The notes: generated by a model not told the origin, from the sequence alone. A stretch of 64,000 nucleotides of DNA from Clostridium aminobutyricum (GCF_017255415.1 NZ_JAFJZZ010000001.1:1-64000), one strand, 5' to 3'; counted from the first letter of the stretch, positions 43,428 through 52,975 are shown. Numbers and translations are program-made.

Positions 43428-43868
43428 ATGAATTATGAAATTGTAAATCTAGATCAAAAAACTATTGTTGGGGTGAGTGCTATAACCGGTAACCAAGACC
43501 CTGAAATGGGGACAATCATCAGCGGTCTGTGGGAAAAGTTATATGAAGACGGGGTAAACGCCGCCATAAAAAACAAGGTGAATGAGTATGCAATCGGGCT
43601 TTATTCCGATTACTCAGGGGAGCAATACTGCGTTACAGCCGGTAATGAGGTTTCTAAGGCAGAAAATGAAGGACTGGCAGTCAAGGTGATTCCTGCCGGT
43701 AAATATGCAAAATTTTCCGTCCATGGAAATATGGCAACGGCAGTAGCGGAAGCATGGGAAAAGATATGGCAGATGGATTTGGACAGGAGTTTTTCCGCAG
43801 ATTTTGAAGAGTATCTGAACAGTGACTGGGAAAATGCAGATATTGACATCTATGTGGCTTTAAAATAG
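43428..43868 (+). CDS. GyrI-like effector-binding protein
   Basis: A 146-residue stand-alone AraC effector-binding/GyrI-like domain ('YEIVNLDQKTIVGVSAITGN', 'YAIGLYSDYSGEQYCVTAGNEV', 'GKYAKFSVHGNMATAVAEAWEKIW', 'DIDIYVALK'). Such proteins bind or hydrolyse small hydrophobic compounds. ATG 43428 is 8 nt from AAGGAGG; an ATG at 43421 in another frame touches the ribosome binding site. Paired with the upstream WYL gene. Confidence 0.85.
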   Translation: MNYEIVNLDQKTIVGVSAITGNQDPEMGTIISGLWEKLYEDGVNAAIKNKVNEYAIGLYSDYSGEQYCVTAGNEVSKAENEGLAVKVIPAGKYAKFSVHGNMATAVAEAWEKIWQMDLDRSFSADFEEYLNSDWENADIDIYVALK

Positions 43869-43897
43869 TCTTTTCAGACGGTATGAGCTTGCCGATG

Positions 43898-43936
43898 AAA
43901 TACGTCCTACAGGAACCTGTGAGACGTATTTTTTGA
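43898..43936 (+). terminator. Terminator of the GyrI-like gene
   Basis: AAATACGTC / GACGTATTT stem with an inner pairing and six T residues. Confidence 0.75.
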
Positions 43937-44014
43937 TGCACTAGATGGTAAAATTTGCATTGCAAACCCCGTAAAGTTCTGTCAAAATATATTGTATAAG
44001 GGGAGGGGAAATGA

Positions 44015-44707
44015 ATGAAAATACGATTCGGCAGGATTTTAATGCTAGGGATTCCTCTGGGGATTCTCTGCGCTATTTTTAAGAATCATTTTAACATTTC
44101 AAATGATGCGTTTTGGAAATACTATTATATCTTTGGCATAGCCGCAATATTGCTGGCTGTTCTAATTAACGGCGCGTACCAATTTCGATTTGCAAAGAAA
44201 TTAAATGCGTTGACCGAAATATTGCTGACCGATAGAGATGAGGAGCGGTTTATTGCGGAGAACGAAGAGCTGCTCCGCAATACAAAAGAAAGACATCATA
44301 GGGCTCTTATATACCTCAATCTCTGTGCAGGATATTCCGACAAAGAGGCTTTTGAAACAGCCAAGGAAATGCTGCTGAAGGTGCCGGAACAGGATTTCAG
44401 GGGAATCAACAAGCTGGTATATTATATAAACTTGGCTTATATTGACTTTAGGCTCCTTGAAGTACAGGAAGCACTTGCTGTTTTAAGAAGGTTTGACAAA
44501 CAATTTACTAATCTACAGAATCACAAGCAATTAGGCGGGCATTTAGCAATTCTGAAAATATTTGATTTAATTTATACGGAACAAACAGAAGAGGCACAAC
44601 CTCTGCTGCTATCCTCAAAAGAAAAATGGACGGACAAGCGGTTGGAAAAAGCGTGGGTATATCAGCAGAGGTTAATTGACGAACGAAAGCAAAGAACAAT
44701 AGAATAG
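44015..44707 (+). CDS. Membrane-anchored helical (TPR-like) protein
   Basis: A 230-residue protein with two N-terminal membrane helices (about 8-22 and 38-55) and a cytosolic helical part of about 170 residues that looks like degenerate TPR repeats ('[30 protein letters not shown]', '[27 protein letters not shown]'). I do not recognise a named family. GGGGAGGGG precedes ATG. It lies 13 nt in front of the macrodomain gene, so the two are co-transcribed. Confidence 0.72.
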   Translation: MKIRFGRILMLGIPLGILCAIFKNHFNISNDAFWKYYYIFGIAAILLAVLINGAYQFRFAKKLNALTEILLTDRDEERFIAENEELLRNTKERHHRALIYLNLCAGYSDKEAFETAKEMLLKVPEQDFRGINKLVYYINLAYIDFRLLEVQEALAVLRRFDKQFTNLQNHKQLGGHLAILKIFDLIYTEQTEEAQPLLLSSKEKWTDKRLEKAWVYQQRLIDERKQRTIE

Positions 44708-44720
44708 GAGTGAAAAAATA

Positions 44721-45239
44721 ATGGTTAAATTAACAGCGGTTCTGGGTGACATTACAACGATAAAATGTGATGCAATTGTCAATGCGGCCAACACCTCACT
44801 TTTAGGCGGAGGAGGTGTTGACGGAGCCATTCATCGAGCTGCGGGACCAAAACTGCTGGAAGAATGCCGAACCTTGAACGGATGTGAGACGGGAAAGGCG
44901 AAAATAACAAAGGGATACAATTTACCGGCGGAATACGTCATTCATACCCCGGGCCCAATCTGGCACGGCGGAAGTCATCATGAGGAAGCCTTGCTCGTAA
45001 GCAGTTATAAAAGTTGTATTGAATTAGCAAAGGCACACGGATGCTATCATATTGCTTTTCCATCTATCAGCACCGGTGTATATCGTTTCCCATTGGATAA
45101 AGCCTCTGAAATTGCGGTAAAGACAATCTTACAATGTTGCAAGGAAAGCAGTCAACCATTTACGATTGAAATGGTGTGCTTTAACGAAAATGTAAAAAAT
45201 TATTATGATGCAGCTATTCGAAAATATGTTACGGTGTAA
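44721..45239 (+). CDS. Macrodomain protein (O-acetyl-ADP-ribose deacetylase type)
   Basis: A 172-residue single macrodomain of the YmdB/MacroD class: '[26 protein letters not shown]' is the ADP-ribose loop with the catalytic Asn/Asp region, '[22 protein letters not shown]' and '[21 protein letters not shown]' complete the site. It should remove ADP-ribose or acetyl from ADP-ribosylated substrates. AGGAG precedes ATG. The partner gene upstream gives no clue about the target. Confidence 0.93.
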   Translation: MVKLTAVLGDITTIKCDAIVNAANTSLLGGGGVDGAIHRAAGPKLLEECRTLNGCETGKAKITKGYNLPAEYVIHTPGPIWHGGSHHEEALLVSSYKSCIELAKAHGCYHIAFPSISTGVYRFPLDKASEIAVKTILQCCKESSQPFTIEMVCFNENVKNYYDAAIRKYVTV

Positions 45240-45324
45240 CTAAAATAAAAACTCTTTTCATCTTTTTTCATATAATAAATAAAAATATTGTTTTTATATA
45301 AAAATTTTGAAATGGAGTAACACG

Positions 45325-45891
45325 ATGGCAATTAAAATATTTATTGACCAAGGGCATAACCCTCAGAATCCAAATGCCGGCGCCGAAGCAAATGGAGTCA
45401 GAGAGCAGGATGTCAATTATGAAGTAGGGGTGAGATTGGCGGACTTGCTGAACAATAATCCGAACTTTGAAGCAAGACTATCTCGAAATACGCCCACGGA
45501 GCAGTTAGGAACAAGCACGGCGAGCAGCCTTCAAAGCAGGGTCTATATGGCCAACAGCTGGGGGGCCGATTGGTTCATTAGTCTACATTGCAATTCCAAC
45601 CCTAATCCGGACATCAGCGGCAGTGAAGCTTATGTGCATACGGCAGAGACCCCTGCATATAATATGGCTACTAGACTTTTAGAAGGTTTAAATTATATGA
45701 CGGGCTTACAAAACAGAGGGGTCTTTATCAGACCGACACTTTATGTACTTAGGGCAACCGCTATGCCTTCTATTTTGGTAGAGATGGGCTATTTGACAAA
45801 TGAGAACGATGCTTTTTTGCTTTCAACTGACCCACAGAGCTTTGCAGTAGGTATTTATAACGGCATATTGCTCTACTATGGACTGTTGTAA
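45325..45891 (+). CDS. N-acetylmuramoyl-L-alanine amidase (Amidase_3)
   Basis: A 188-residue Amidase_3 catalytic domain with no signal peptide or wall-binding domain: 'IKIFIDQGHNPQNPNAG' (first zinc His), 'GVREQDVNYEV' (Glu), 'FISLHCNSN' (second His) and 'PSILVEMGYLTNENDAF' (catalytic Glu). Lack of an export signal suggests release by lysis or mother-cell action during sporulation. ATG 45325 lies after TGGAGT; the frame opens 18 nt earlier at a GTG-poor site. Confidence 0.9.
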   Translation: MAIKIFIDQGHNPQNPNAGAEANGVREQDVNYEVGVRLADLLNNNPNFEARLSRNTPTEQLGTSTASSLQSRVYMANSWGADWFISLHCNSNPNPDISGSEAYVHTAETPAYNMATRLLEGLNYMTGLQNRGVFIRPTLYVLRATAMPSILVEMGYLTNENDAFLLSTDPQSFAVGIYNGILLYYGLL

Positions 45892-45973
45892 GCTTTGGCT
45901 GATTTTTTTTAAAGACATGAGCTCCTTTATGAAAGCTACTTTAAAATGGGGAACTATAGAAAGATAATAAAAC

Positions 45974-46014
45974 CCGCTGCATACTAAAAATAAATTTAGT
46001 ATGCAGCGGATTTT
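45974..46014 (+). terminator. Terminator of the amidase gene
   Basis: 15-bp perfect stem CCGCTGCATACTAAA / complement, 6-nt loop, then TTTT. Confidence 0.88.
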
Positions 46015-46273
46015 GCATTTAGCAACTGAAGCGGAAATGGATAAAAACGAATTAATAAGTTTGAAGTGTAAATTTTAGGGAATAAGAGAACTATTGAGAA
46101 TTTCAATTATTAATGAAAGAGGTTAACCTTCCAAACAAGAAAAATTTAGAGAGATAAAATGCTATTTCTATCGATGAAAAGCTAATTATCAGATGTAGAC
46201 CATTTGAATTACAGTTTTTATATGATTTCTGGCTAAAAAGTATCATAAATTTATTGTTCAAGGAGGAAAAGAT
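46015..46273. other. Intergenic region
   Basis: A+T-rich leader region of the fusion gene. No clear promoter, dyad or small gene could be supported; AAGGAGGAA precedes the start at 46274. Confidence 0.4.
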
Positions 46274-48175
46274 ATGTTTTTTAAAACTACGGAGCAACAT
46301 GAAAATCTGAGAAGTGAAATCAGAAAGTTTGCGGAAGAGGAAGTGAAGCCCATTGCATTTTTGATGGATCAAGAAAACCGATTCCCTTCAGAAGCCATTC
46401 GAAAATTGGCTGACATGGGAATGATGGGGATTCCGTATTCGGAAGAATACGGCGGAGCAGGATTGGATGTAATAAGCTATGCCATTGCGGTGGAAGAATT
46501 ATCAAGAGTGGATGGCGGTACCGGCGTTATTTTGTCTGCTCACACATCACTCGGAACGTATCCTATTTTAGCGTATGGAACAGAAGAACAGAAACAGAAA
46601 TATTTGATTCCGCTTGCGAAAGGAGAAAAGCTCGGTGCCTTCGGTCTCACCGAAGAAAATGCCGGCAGTGATGCAGGCGGTACGGAAACGACTGCTGTAC
46701 TAGAAGGCGATTATTATATGTTGAATGGTGGAAAGATTTTTATCACCAACGCAGGAGAAGCGGATACCTATATTATTTTTGCAGTGACGACTCCGGATAT
46801 AGGTACCCGGGGCATCAGTGCATTTATTGTAGAGAAGGACTGGGAGGGCTTTAGTGTCGGTAAACATTACGATAAGATGGGTATTCGTTCTTCCGCTACA
46901 GGGGAATTGATTTTTAACAATGTGAAAGTACCGAAGGGAAATCGATTGGGCAACGAAGGCGATGGCTTTAAAATTGCCATGGCCACTTTGGACGGCGGGC
47001 GTATTGGGATTGCGGCTCAGGCCCTCGGCATTGCTCAAGGGGCTTATGAGCATGCCTTGGAGTATTCAAAAGAAAGAGTTCAATTCGGAAAACCGATATG
47101 CCACCAACAGGCAATTGCTTTTAAGCTTGCAGACATGGCGACAAAGCTAAGAGCCGCCAGATTGCTTGTTTACAGCGCAGCAGCATTGAAAGAAAATCAT
47201 GAGAATTATGGCATGGAATCCGCGATGGCGAAACAATATACCTCTGATGTCTGTCTGGAGATTGTCAATGATGCACTTCAAATATTCGGCGGAACCGGAT
47301 ATTTAAAAGGTATGGAAGTTGAGCGAGCTTATCGAGATGCTAAAATATGCACGATATATGAAGGGACGAATGAAATCCAACGTGTTGTTATTGCTGCGCA
47401 TATCATCGGAAAGATTCCGAAGGCTGATGTGAGGGTGAATCAGCATCAACCTGCTACAGGATACCGCAAGAAAGTCCTATTTAACGAAGGAACTTCCGAA
47501 GAAAAGGTAGCGGCTCTTGTGGAAGCGCTTAAGGCAGATGGCTATGATTTCACCGTCGGTATACCGATGGATACCCCTATCACGAAAGCGGAGAGGGTAG
47601 TTAGTGCCGGACAGGGAATCGGTGCAAAAGAGAATATGACGCTAATAGAAGAACTGGCCCTTCAAGCAGGCGCTGCCGTAGGTTCTTCCAGGCCGGTTGC
47701 TGAAACTCTCAAATATGTCCCGCTAAACCGTTACGTTGGGATGTCCGGTCAGAAATTTAATGGGAATCTTTACGTGGCATGCGGTATTTCAGGGGCAGGA
47801 CAACATTTAAAGGGCATAAAAGATGCCACTACAATTGTTGCAATAAATAATGATCCAAACGCAAAGATTTTCAAAGTTTCAGACTACGGCATAGTCGGCG
47901 ACCTCCTAGAGATCTTGCCGTTACTCACAGCTGCATTGGATAATGGAGAGGCGAAGAAGGAAGCACCTCCAATGAAAAAGATGAAAAGAACCGTTCCTAA
48001 AAAGAGTGCACCGACTTGGAAACATTATGTTTGCAACGGATGCGGTTACGAATACGATCCGGGTTTAGGGGATCCGGAAGGGGAAATTCTTCCAGGTACG
48101 CTTTTTGAAAATATACCGGAAGAATGGACTTGTCCGATATGCGGTGAAGAAAAGGCTGAATTTATAGAAATCTAA
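46274..48175 (+). CDS. Acyl-CoA dehydrogenase - EtfA - rubredoxin fusion
   Basis: A 633-residue three-part protein. Residues 1 to about 380 are a complete short-chain acyl-CoA dehydrogenase ('[14 protein letters not shown]', '[13 protein letters not shown]', catalytic Glu in '[10 protein letters not shown]'). About 395-565 are the FAD-binding half of electron-transfer flavoprotein alpha ('[14 protein letters not shown]', '[29 protein letters not shown]', '[13 protein letters not shown]'). After a Lys/Pro linker, about 583-633 are rubredoxin with '[11 protein letters not shown]' and 'CPICG'. Electrons from acyl-CoA can thus reach a one-electron carrier inside one chain. There is no EtfB partner here; a flavodiiron gene follows after 56 bp. 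Confidence 0.92.
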   Translation: MFFKTTEQHENLRSEIRKFAEEEVKPIAFLMDQENRFPSEAIRKLADMGMMGIPYSEEYGGAGLDVISYAIAVEELSRVDGGTGVILSAHTSLGTYPILAYGTEEQKQKYLIPLAKGEKLGAFGLTEENAGSDAGGTETTAVLEGDYYMLNGGKIFITNAGEADTYIIFAVTTPDIGTRGISAFIVEKDWEGFSVGKHYDKMGIRSSATGELIFNNVKVPKGNRLGNEGDGFKIAMATLDGGRIGIAAQALGIAQGAYEHALEYSKERVQFGKPICHQQAIAFKLADMATKLRAARLLVYSAAALKENHENYGMESAMAKQYTSDVCLEIVNDALQIFGGTGYLKGMEVERAYRDAKICTIYEGTNEIQRVVIAAHIIGKIPKADVRVNQHQPATGYRKKVLFNEGTSEEKVAALVEALKADGYDFTVGIPMDTPITKAERVVSAGQGIGAKENMTLIEELALQAGAAVGSSRPVAETLKYVPLNRYVGMSGQKFNGNLYVACGISGAGQHLKGIKDATTIVAINNDPNAKIFKVSDYGIVGDLLEILPLLTAALDNGEAKKEAPPMKKMKRTVPKKSAPTWKHYVCNGCGYEYDPGLGDPEGEILPGTLFENIPEEWTCPICGEEKAEFIEI

Positions 48176-48231
48176 TTGATTTGATGAGTAGACACTAAAG
48201 ATGCTTTTTAGTGTAAAGGAGGATTAAATTC

Positions 48232-49434
48232 ATGTATTGTGTTAGAAATATAACGGAAGATCTTTATTGGATCGGAGGAAATGACCGTCGGCTTGCTCTC
48301 TTTGAAAACATTCATCCTATTCCTCGAGGGGTTTCTTATAATTCTTATCTTCTTTTAGATAAGAAAACCGTACTCTTTGATACAGTGGACTGGTCCATTT
48401 GTCGTTCATTTCTTGAAAATATTAAGCATGTGCTGAACGGCAGGACGCTGGACTATATGGTCATCAATCATATGGAACCGGACCACGCAGCGTGCATTGA
48501 AGAGATTATTCTGCGTTACCCGGATGTAAAAGTGATATGTACAGAAAAGGCGGCTATGCTTATGCATCAGTTCGGGTTCGACATTGACGATGGAAGACAA
48601 ACGCAGGTGAAAGAGGGAGATATGATGTCTTTTGGCAAGCACAAAGTTGTATTTGTAGCTGCCCCGATGGTGCACTGGCCGGAAGCAATGGTAACCTATG
48701 ATACGACCGATGGGGTATTGTTTGCTGCGGATGCTTTTGGCTCCTTCGGCGCGTTAGACGGAAAGCTGTTCAATGATGAAGTAAACTTTGACCGCGACTG
48801 GATTGATGATGCCAGAAGATATTATACCAATATCGTAGGCAAATATGGGCCTCATGTTCAGACCTTGTTAAAGAAGGCCGGTGGACTTGACATAAAGTAT
48901 ATCTGTCCGCTGCATGGACCGGTATGGCGTAACGATTTCGGGTACTTACTTGAAAAATACGACAAGTGGAGCCGATATGAGCCTGAAGAAAAGGGCGTCA
49001 TGATTGTGTATGCATCTATGTATGGAAATACAGAGGCTGCTGCCAATGATCTGGCAACGAGGCTGGTAAAAAAGGGAATGACGAATGTAGTGATGTATGA
49101 CGTATCGCAAACCCATGTTTCCTATTTGATCTCAGAGACATTCAAATACAGCCACGTGGTGCTTGCAAGTGTAACCTATAATCTGAACATTTATCCGCCG
49201 ATGCTTACCTATCTGGCGGACATGAAAGCATTGAATCTCCAAAAACGTACGTTTGCGTTGATTGAAAACGGCTCATGGGCTCCTCAGTCCGGCAAACTAA
49301 TACATGAATTCCTAGACGGAATGAAAGAAATGACTATCTTAGACAAAGAAGTATCATTGAATTCGGCCATGAAGGAAGACGATCAGAGTGTATTTGATGA
49401 TTTGGCTGACAGCATCATTGAATCCATGAAGTAA
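48232..49434 (+). CDS. A-type flavodiiron protein
   Basis: A 400-residue FprA-like protein: N-terminal beta-lactamase-fold diiron domain with ligands in 'NHMEPDHA' (about 79-86), 'HWPEAMVTYD', 'FAADAFGSFG' and 'CPLHGPVWR', then a flavodoxin domain from about 255 ('YASMYGNTEAAAN'). These enzymes reduce O2 to water and/or NO to N2O, taking electrons from rubredoxin. Its gene directly follows the rubredoxin-containing fusion gene, so the two are almost certainly redox partners. Perfect AAAGGAGG upstream. Confidence 0.95.
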   Translation: MYCVRNITEDLYWIGGNDRRLALFENIHPIPRGVSYNSYLLLDKKTVLFDTVDWSICRSFLENIKHVLNGRTLDYMVINHMEPDHAACIEEIILRYPDVKVICTEKAAMLMHQFGFDIDDGRQTQVKEGDMMSFGKHKVVFVAAPMVHWPEAMVTYDTTDGVLFAADAFGSFGALDGKLFNDEVNFDRDWIDDARRYYTNIVGKYGPHVQTLLKKAGGLDIKYICPLHGPVWRNDFGYLLEKYDKWSRYEPEEKGVMIVYASMYGNTEAAANDLATRLVKKGMTNVVMYDVSQTHVSYLISETFKYSHVVLASVTYNLNIYPPMLTYLADMKALNLQKRTFALIENGSWAPQSGKLIHEFLDGMKEMTILDKEVSLNSAMKEDDQSVFDDLADSIIESMK

Positions 49435-49456
49435 TGAGAGATGCTAAATAAAAATA

Positions 49457-49496
49457 AAGGCACAGGATGATTTTTATCTTGTGCCTTCTTTTTTTA
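49457..49496. terminator. Terminator after the flavodiiron gene
   Basis: 12-bp stem AAGGCACAGGAT / ATCTTGTGCCTT (one G-T pair), 7-nt loop, T-rich tail. It lies between convergent genes. Confidence 0.85.
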
Positions 49497-49500
49497 TCAA

Positions 49501-50406
49501 TCAGTATTTACTTTTGCAAGAGATAAGCCAAGGTGCCGGAAATGGTTCCACCATATTTTTGCTGTTTACTCTTGATACGGCTACGTGTAAAGCTTCTGTG
49601 CGTCCTAGTCCGTTTTCACGGCATAAGGTAGAAAGAGAAGCTAAAATCTCAAAATCCAACGTGTAGATAACAAATTCCATCAAGGGATTGATGGTTAATA
49701 GGCGTTTGATTTCCTCTTCAATTCTAGGAGAAGCAACTATAAATGCTATATCCGGAATTGGCAAAGTATCTAAGATCACATCATTCAAAGACTTGACGAT
49801 TGTTACGTTGTTCAGTCCAAATTTTGCAATATTCTCTTCCATTGTATTACGGTCTTTACTGTCGTACTCTACAGCAATGACATGACCCTCCGAAACGATC
49901 ATGGCAGACTCTACGGCAATACTTTCCCCGGAGATGATGCATATATTATTCCGGTCGCCTAAATTGAGCTTATTCATGATAACCGCCCGAACTTCTTGGC
50001 ATACATAATGAACTGAATTGCATGCGAAACGTCGGTTCTCAATACCGATCTGATAATTTGTTGCAGCATTAGGATTCAGGATCAACATAGCTGCAGAAGC
50101 ATTAATCCCGCGATTGATCATGCTGGAGAGTTTATCATGCTTGATCTCTCCGGACGGATCGGAGCCTTCATTGTACCAGACTTCGCAATCTCCTAATTCA
50201 GAATTCCACATATCGTAGAAGATATCCGGATGTCCGGCGTCTATAAAGACCAGCACTGCTCGGTTGCTCATAACGGTTGACATCAAGTTTTTATTTTTTC
50301 CAGTCATGTCGAGCATTTTTAACTCTGCCAGGTTCATTTCAACGTTCTGCGAAAAATATCGAAGCCAAGATAAAATGACCTCATTCGTAAATATTGTTTG
50401 TTCCAC
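49501..50406 (-). CDS. Degenerate CbiE/CbiT-like (precorrin methyltransferase-related) protein
   Basis: A 301-residue protein of CobL-like layout. The first half has 'MWNSELGDCEVWYNEGSD' and 'GINASAAMLILNPNA', resembling the C-terminal half of CbiE; the second half follows the CbiT methyltransferase plan ('AMIVSEGHVIAVEYDSKDRNTMEENIAKFGLNNVTIV', 'LDTLPIPDIAFIVAS'). The glycine-rich SAM loop expected at the start of CbiT is replaced by 'IISGESIAVESAM', so methyltransfer is doubtful. No other cobalamin gene is near. GTG 50406 has AAGGAGG 8 nt upstream; the ATG 33 bases further has none. Confidence 0.6.
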   Translation of the reverse strand: MEQTIFTNEVILSWLRYFSQNVEMNLAELKMLDMTGKNKNLMSTVMSNRAVLVFIDAGHPDIFYDMWNSELGDCEVWYNEGSDPSGEIKHDKLSSMINRGINASAAMLILNPNAATNYQIGIENRRFACNSVHYVCQEVRAVIMNKLNLGDRNNICIISGESIAVESAMIVSEGHVIAVEYDSKDRNTMEENIAKFGLNNVTIVKSLNDVILDTLPIPDIAFIVASPRIEEEIKRLLTINPLMEFVIYTLDFEILASLSTLCRENGLGRTEALHVAVSRVNSKNMVEPFPAPWLISCKSKY

Positions 50407-50501
50407 AGCTTGTACCTCCTTATTATTGATTATCATCATACCATATTATTAGAATTTGTGAAGATAAGGAGAAGACACATTTATTTTTTTCTTTATTCTG
50501 T

Positions 50502-51155
50502 TCATTTAACACATTTGAACCAGACCATTGAACCGTCCAGATGGAAATCGACGCTTTGGTACAAATCGTTTAGTTTTCTATGTAAGCTTTCCTTGGTATC
50601 AAAAGGAGGGGTAAACCATCCTTTTTTAGATAAAAAAGAATAAACGAAAAGATCCGTTATTTTAGATTGCCCACAGATATAGAAGCATGCTAAAAAGCTG
50701 CCGCCTTTTTTTAACACGCGATAGGTCTCGAAAAAAGCCCTTTCCTTATCAGGGAAAGCATGAAAGCCATTCATACTCAGTACCGTATCAAACATTTCAT
50801 CCTTGAAGGGCATATTCCCTACATCGCCTTGATAAAAGCGTATATTGTCGGCCTGTTCAAGACGTTTTTTCGCCTGATCCAGCATATCTCCGCTGCAATC
50901 CAGACAGCTGATAGAAGCAGACGGTAAAGTCTTATACTTTTTCCAAGTAAACGTCGCTGTTCCTACCGGTACATCCAATAAGCTCCCGCAATAGTCATTC
51001 GGAATGTATTGAAGAAGACGGTTTGCTATATCCGTATCATCTACGCCGTTCCAAAACAAACGAATATAAAGTTTGCTCCACCATCTGCTCTGAGTTAATA
51101 CATCATCATAAATATTTTTAGATTTTCGATAGGCTGTAATAATTTTATCATCCAT
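50502..51155 (-). CDS. Class I SAM-dependent methyltransferase
   Basis: A 217-residue Methyltransf_11 protein: SAM motif I is 'SLLDVPVGTATF' (DVPVGTG-like with one changed Gly), motif II acidic end 'CLDCSGDMLDQAKKR', motif IV 'MPFKDEMFDTVLSMNGFHAFPD' and 'RVLKKGGSFLACFY'. Resembles ubiquinone/menaquinone-type methyltransferases, substrate unknown. Followed upstream on the same strand by the nitroreductase gene (14-bp gap), so one operon. Confidence 0.85.
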   Translation of the reverse strand: MDDKIITAYRKSKNIYDDVLTQSRWWSKLYIRLFWNGVDDTDIANRLLQYIPNDYCGSLLDVPVGTATFTWKKYKTLPSASISCLDCSGDMLDQAKKRLEQADNIRFYQGDVGNMPFKDEMFDTVLSMNGFHAFPDKERAFFETYRVLKKGGSFLACFYICGQSKITDLFVYSFLSKKGWFTPPFDTKESLHRKLNDLYQSVDFHLDGSMVWFKCVK

Positions 51156-51169
51156 ATTTTAAACCTTCA

Positions 51170-51814
51170 TTACTCGAAAAATCGAACAGTTTCATCAATC
51201 GGGCTCCTGCTGCTGATAAAGCTGTTGATTTTATTCTCTTTGTCGGCATATCCGATTGCAATGCCAATGGTAAGTTGGAGGTTATCCGGGATTTTTAGTT
51301 CACGCCGTAAAACGTCAGGATAAAGCATAAGCGTGATTGCTGGCACCGTGGACAATCCGCGTTCGATTGCCGCGAGCATGATGCTCTGAGCATAAGCGCC
51401 GATGTCATACATCGACCATTCGGACAAAACTTTGTCCATACAAATATAAATAACAGCAGGAGCGTTGAACATCGACTGGTTGAGCGCACCAAACTGCTCT
51501 ACGACATCGCCGCAATCGCGAACCATATCAGGATGAAGCTGCTTCTGGTGTCTTATGGCTGCTTCCGACCAATTGGCGGGACGCGGCGTTTCCGGTGCAG
51601 CAACGGCTTTATCCGCATATTTTTGTTTGTAACCTTTTTTAATACTTTCTAATGTATCTCCCATAGCAACAAATACTTCCCACGGCTGGGAGTTGGCCCA
51701 TGACGGAGCACGGACTGCGGCTTCCAAAACCGCTAATAGTTCTTCTTTTCCGACTGGTTTTGGCAGAAAAGCTCTGGTCGAATGTCTTGAATTGAGTGCT
51801 TCGATTACATTCAT
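51170..51814 (-). CDS. Nitroreductase-family protein
   Basis: A 214-residue FMN nitroreductase: 'ALNSRHSTRAFLPKPVGKEELLAVLEAAVRAPSWANSQPWEVFVA' is the classical FMN-binding N terminus and 'IGIAIGYAD' the C-terminal flavin contact. It reduces nitro- or quinone-type compounds with NAD(P)H; the natural substrate is unknown. The start at 51814 is chosen because GGAGG is 8 nt upstream; the frame opens five codons earlier. First gene of a two-gene operon with the methyltransferase. Confidence 0.9.
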   Translation of the reverse strand: MNVIEALNSRHSTRAFLPKPVGKEELLAVLEAAVRAPSWANSQPWEVFVAMGDTLESIKKGYKQKYADKAVAAPETPRPANWSEAAIRHQKQLHPDMVRDCGDVVEQFGALNQSMFNAPAVIYICMDKVLSEWSMYDIGAYAQSIMLAAIERGLSTVPAITLMLYPDVLRRELKIPDNLQLTIGIAIGYADKENKINSFISSRSPIDETVRFFE

Positions 51815-51931
51815 ATAAAATTCCTCCATTCTTCTGATTTAATTATATTCTATAACACCCGGCGGCTATGTCAAGAACTGATCTTTTTAATCCGAACTCT
51901 CTTTCAAGTAAAGTTTTTCTCACTTGTGTGG

Positions 51932-51981
51932 TATAATAAGAACATCAGAGCAGGATCGCCTGGACTGGCTCCGCTCTCTAC
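51932..51981 (+). promoter_or_regulatory. Promoter and leader hairpin of the peroxiredoxin gene
   Basis: TATAAT at 51932-51937, then near the expected start site a hairpin with outer AGAGC / GCTCT and inner AGG-ATCG-CCT pairings. No convincing -35. Confidence 0.4.
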
Positions 51982-52011
51982 ACATCATTTAAATACAGGA
52001 GGGAATAAAAT

Positions 52012-52464
52012 ATGGATGCAATTCAAGTGGGGGTAATGGCCCCTGATTTTAACCTGCAAGACGGGTTTGGCAAGGAAATTCGACTGTCCGACTATAGGGG
52101 CAAACAGGTGCTGCTGTCCTGGCATCCGTTCGCCTGGACCGGCGTGTGCACTGACCAGATGCGCGCGCTGGAGGTACACTTCGATGACTTCGCTGCGAAG
52201 AACACCGTTGCCATTGGTCTAAGCGTTGACGCAGCACCCGGAAAAAAGGCGTGGGCAACGGTTCTATGCATTGAGAACACCCCCCTTGTCAGCGACTTCT
52301 GGCCGCAGGGCAAAGTCGCGCTGGACTACGGCGTGTTTATGTCAAATCATGGATGCTCCGGTCGGGTCAACGTCTTAGTCGACGCACAGGGCATCGTTAA
52401 ATGGGTAAAGGTCTATGCCCTCGGGGAGCTGCCGGACATCGATGAGGTTTTAGCGGCACTGTAA
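52012..52464 (+). CDS. Peroxiredoxin (AhpC/TSA family)
   Basis: A 150-residue thiol peroxidase: 'APDFNLQDGFGKEIRLSDYRGKQVLL' and the active site 'PFAWTGVCTDQM' with the peroxidatic Cys in the PxxxTxxC motif; a second Cys in 'LCIENTP' and a third in 'NHGCSGR' could resolve the sulfenic acid. The gene is clearly richer in G+C than all its neighbours and uses many GCG/CTG/CGC codons, a sign of acquisition from elsewhere. AGGAGGG precedes ATG. Confidence 0.9.
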   Translation: MDAIQVGVMAPDFNLQDGFGKEIRLSDYRGKQVLLSWHPFAWTGVCTDQMRALEVHFDDFAAKNTVAIGLSVDAAPGKKAWATVLCIENTPLVSDFWPQGKVALDYGVFMSNHGCSGRVNVLVDAQGIVKWVKVYALGELPDIDEVLAAL

Positions 52465-52783
52465 ATTGTTCCTATGATACCGTGGTCTTAGCGGAAAACT
52501 ATGCCCTTTCGGGCTCGAATCCCTTTAATCACAAAATAAAATAAGCCCCAAAGGAGCTTATTTTATTTTGTGGAAAGTTAGGGCAAAAAAGATATATAAA
52601 GATATTTTTATCATCATATCCTAAATAGTTATACACACATATAACAACAGAAAACAATAAGAACCAGAAACGAACTTTCTTGTATAATTGCATTATGCTT
52701 CCTCCAATTTTGTGTTATCAAATTCAAAAATTTCAGCAATCCGAATAAGAAAGTCCTTCTCGCATTATTCTCAAATCAAGAAG
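52465..52783. other. Intergenic region after the peroxiredoxin gene
   Basis: Holds the strong terminator at 52530-52572 and, before it, GCCCTTTCGGGC-type small hairpins. The rest to the XRE gene is A+T-rich with no supportable gene. Confidence 0.5.
52530..52572. terminator. Bidirectional terminator
   Basis: 17-bp perfect stem CACAAAATAAAATAAGC / complement with a 9-nt loop. Serves the peroxiredoxin gene and possibly the convergent XRE gene. Confidence 0.75.
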
Positions 52784-52975
52784 TTACTCTAAAATAAATA
52801 ATTCTTCTATGGTCGTATCCAATAATCTAGCCATTTTCATAGCTAATTCCAGCGTAGGATTGTATTTGTTGTTTTCTATTGCGATGATTGTTTGCCTTGA
52901 GACATTTAATGAGACAGCCATATCTTCTTGTCGTAAACCTTTGCCCTTTCTTAATTGCTTAATATTATTCTTCAT
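52784..52975 (-). CDS. Small XRE regulator (YgzD-like)
   Basis: A 63-residue protein consisting only of an HTH_3 domain ('LRQEDMAVSLNVSRQTIIAIENNKYNPTLELAMKMARLL'), the standard size for the regulators that pair with small membrane proteins in Firmicutes. It starts three bases after the stop of the membrane-protein gene, so the two are one operon. Confidence 0.9.
   Translation of the reverse strand: MKNNIKQLRKGKGLRQEDMAVSLNVSRQTIIAIENNKYNPTLELAMKMARLLDTTIEELFILE

Noticed and set aside
52500-52535. GGGCTCGAATCCC resembles a tRNA T arm, which could mark an integration remnant behind the G+C-rich peroxiredoxin gene.
   Set aside because: Only a 3-bp stem, no acceptor or anticodon arm, and GCCCTTTCGGGC folds as a simple hairpin.
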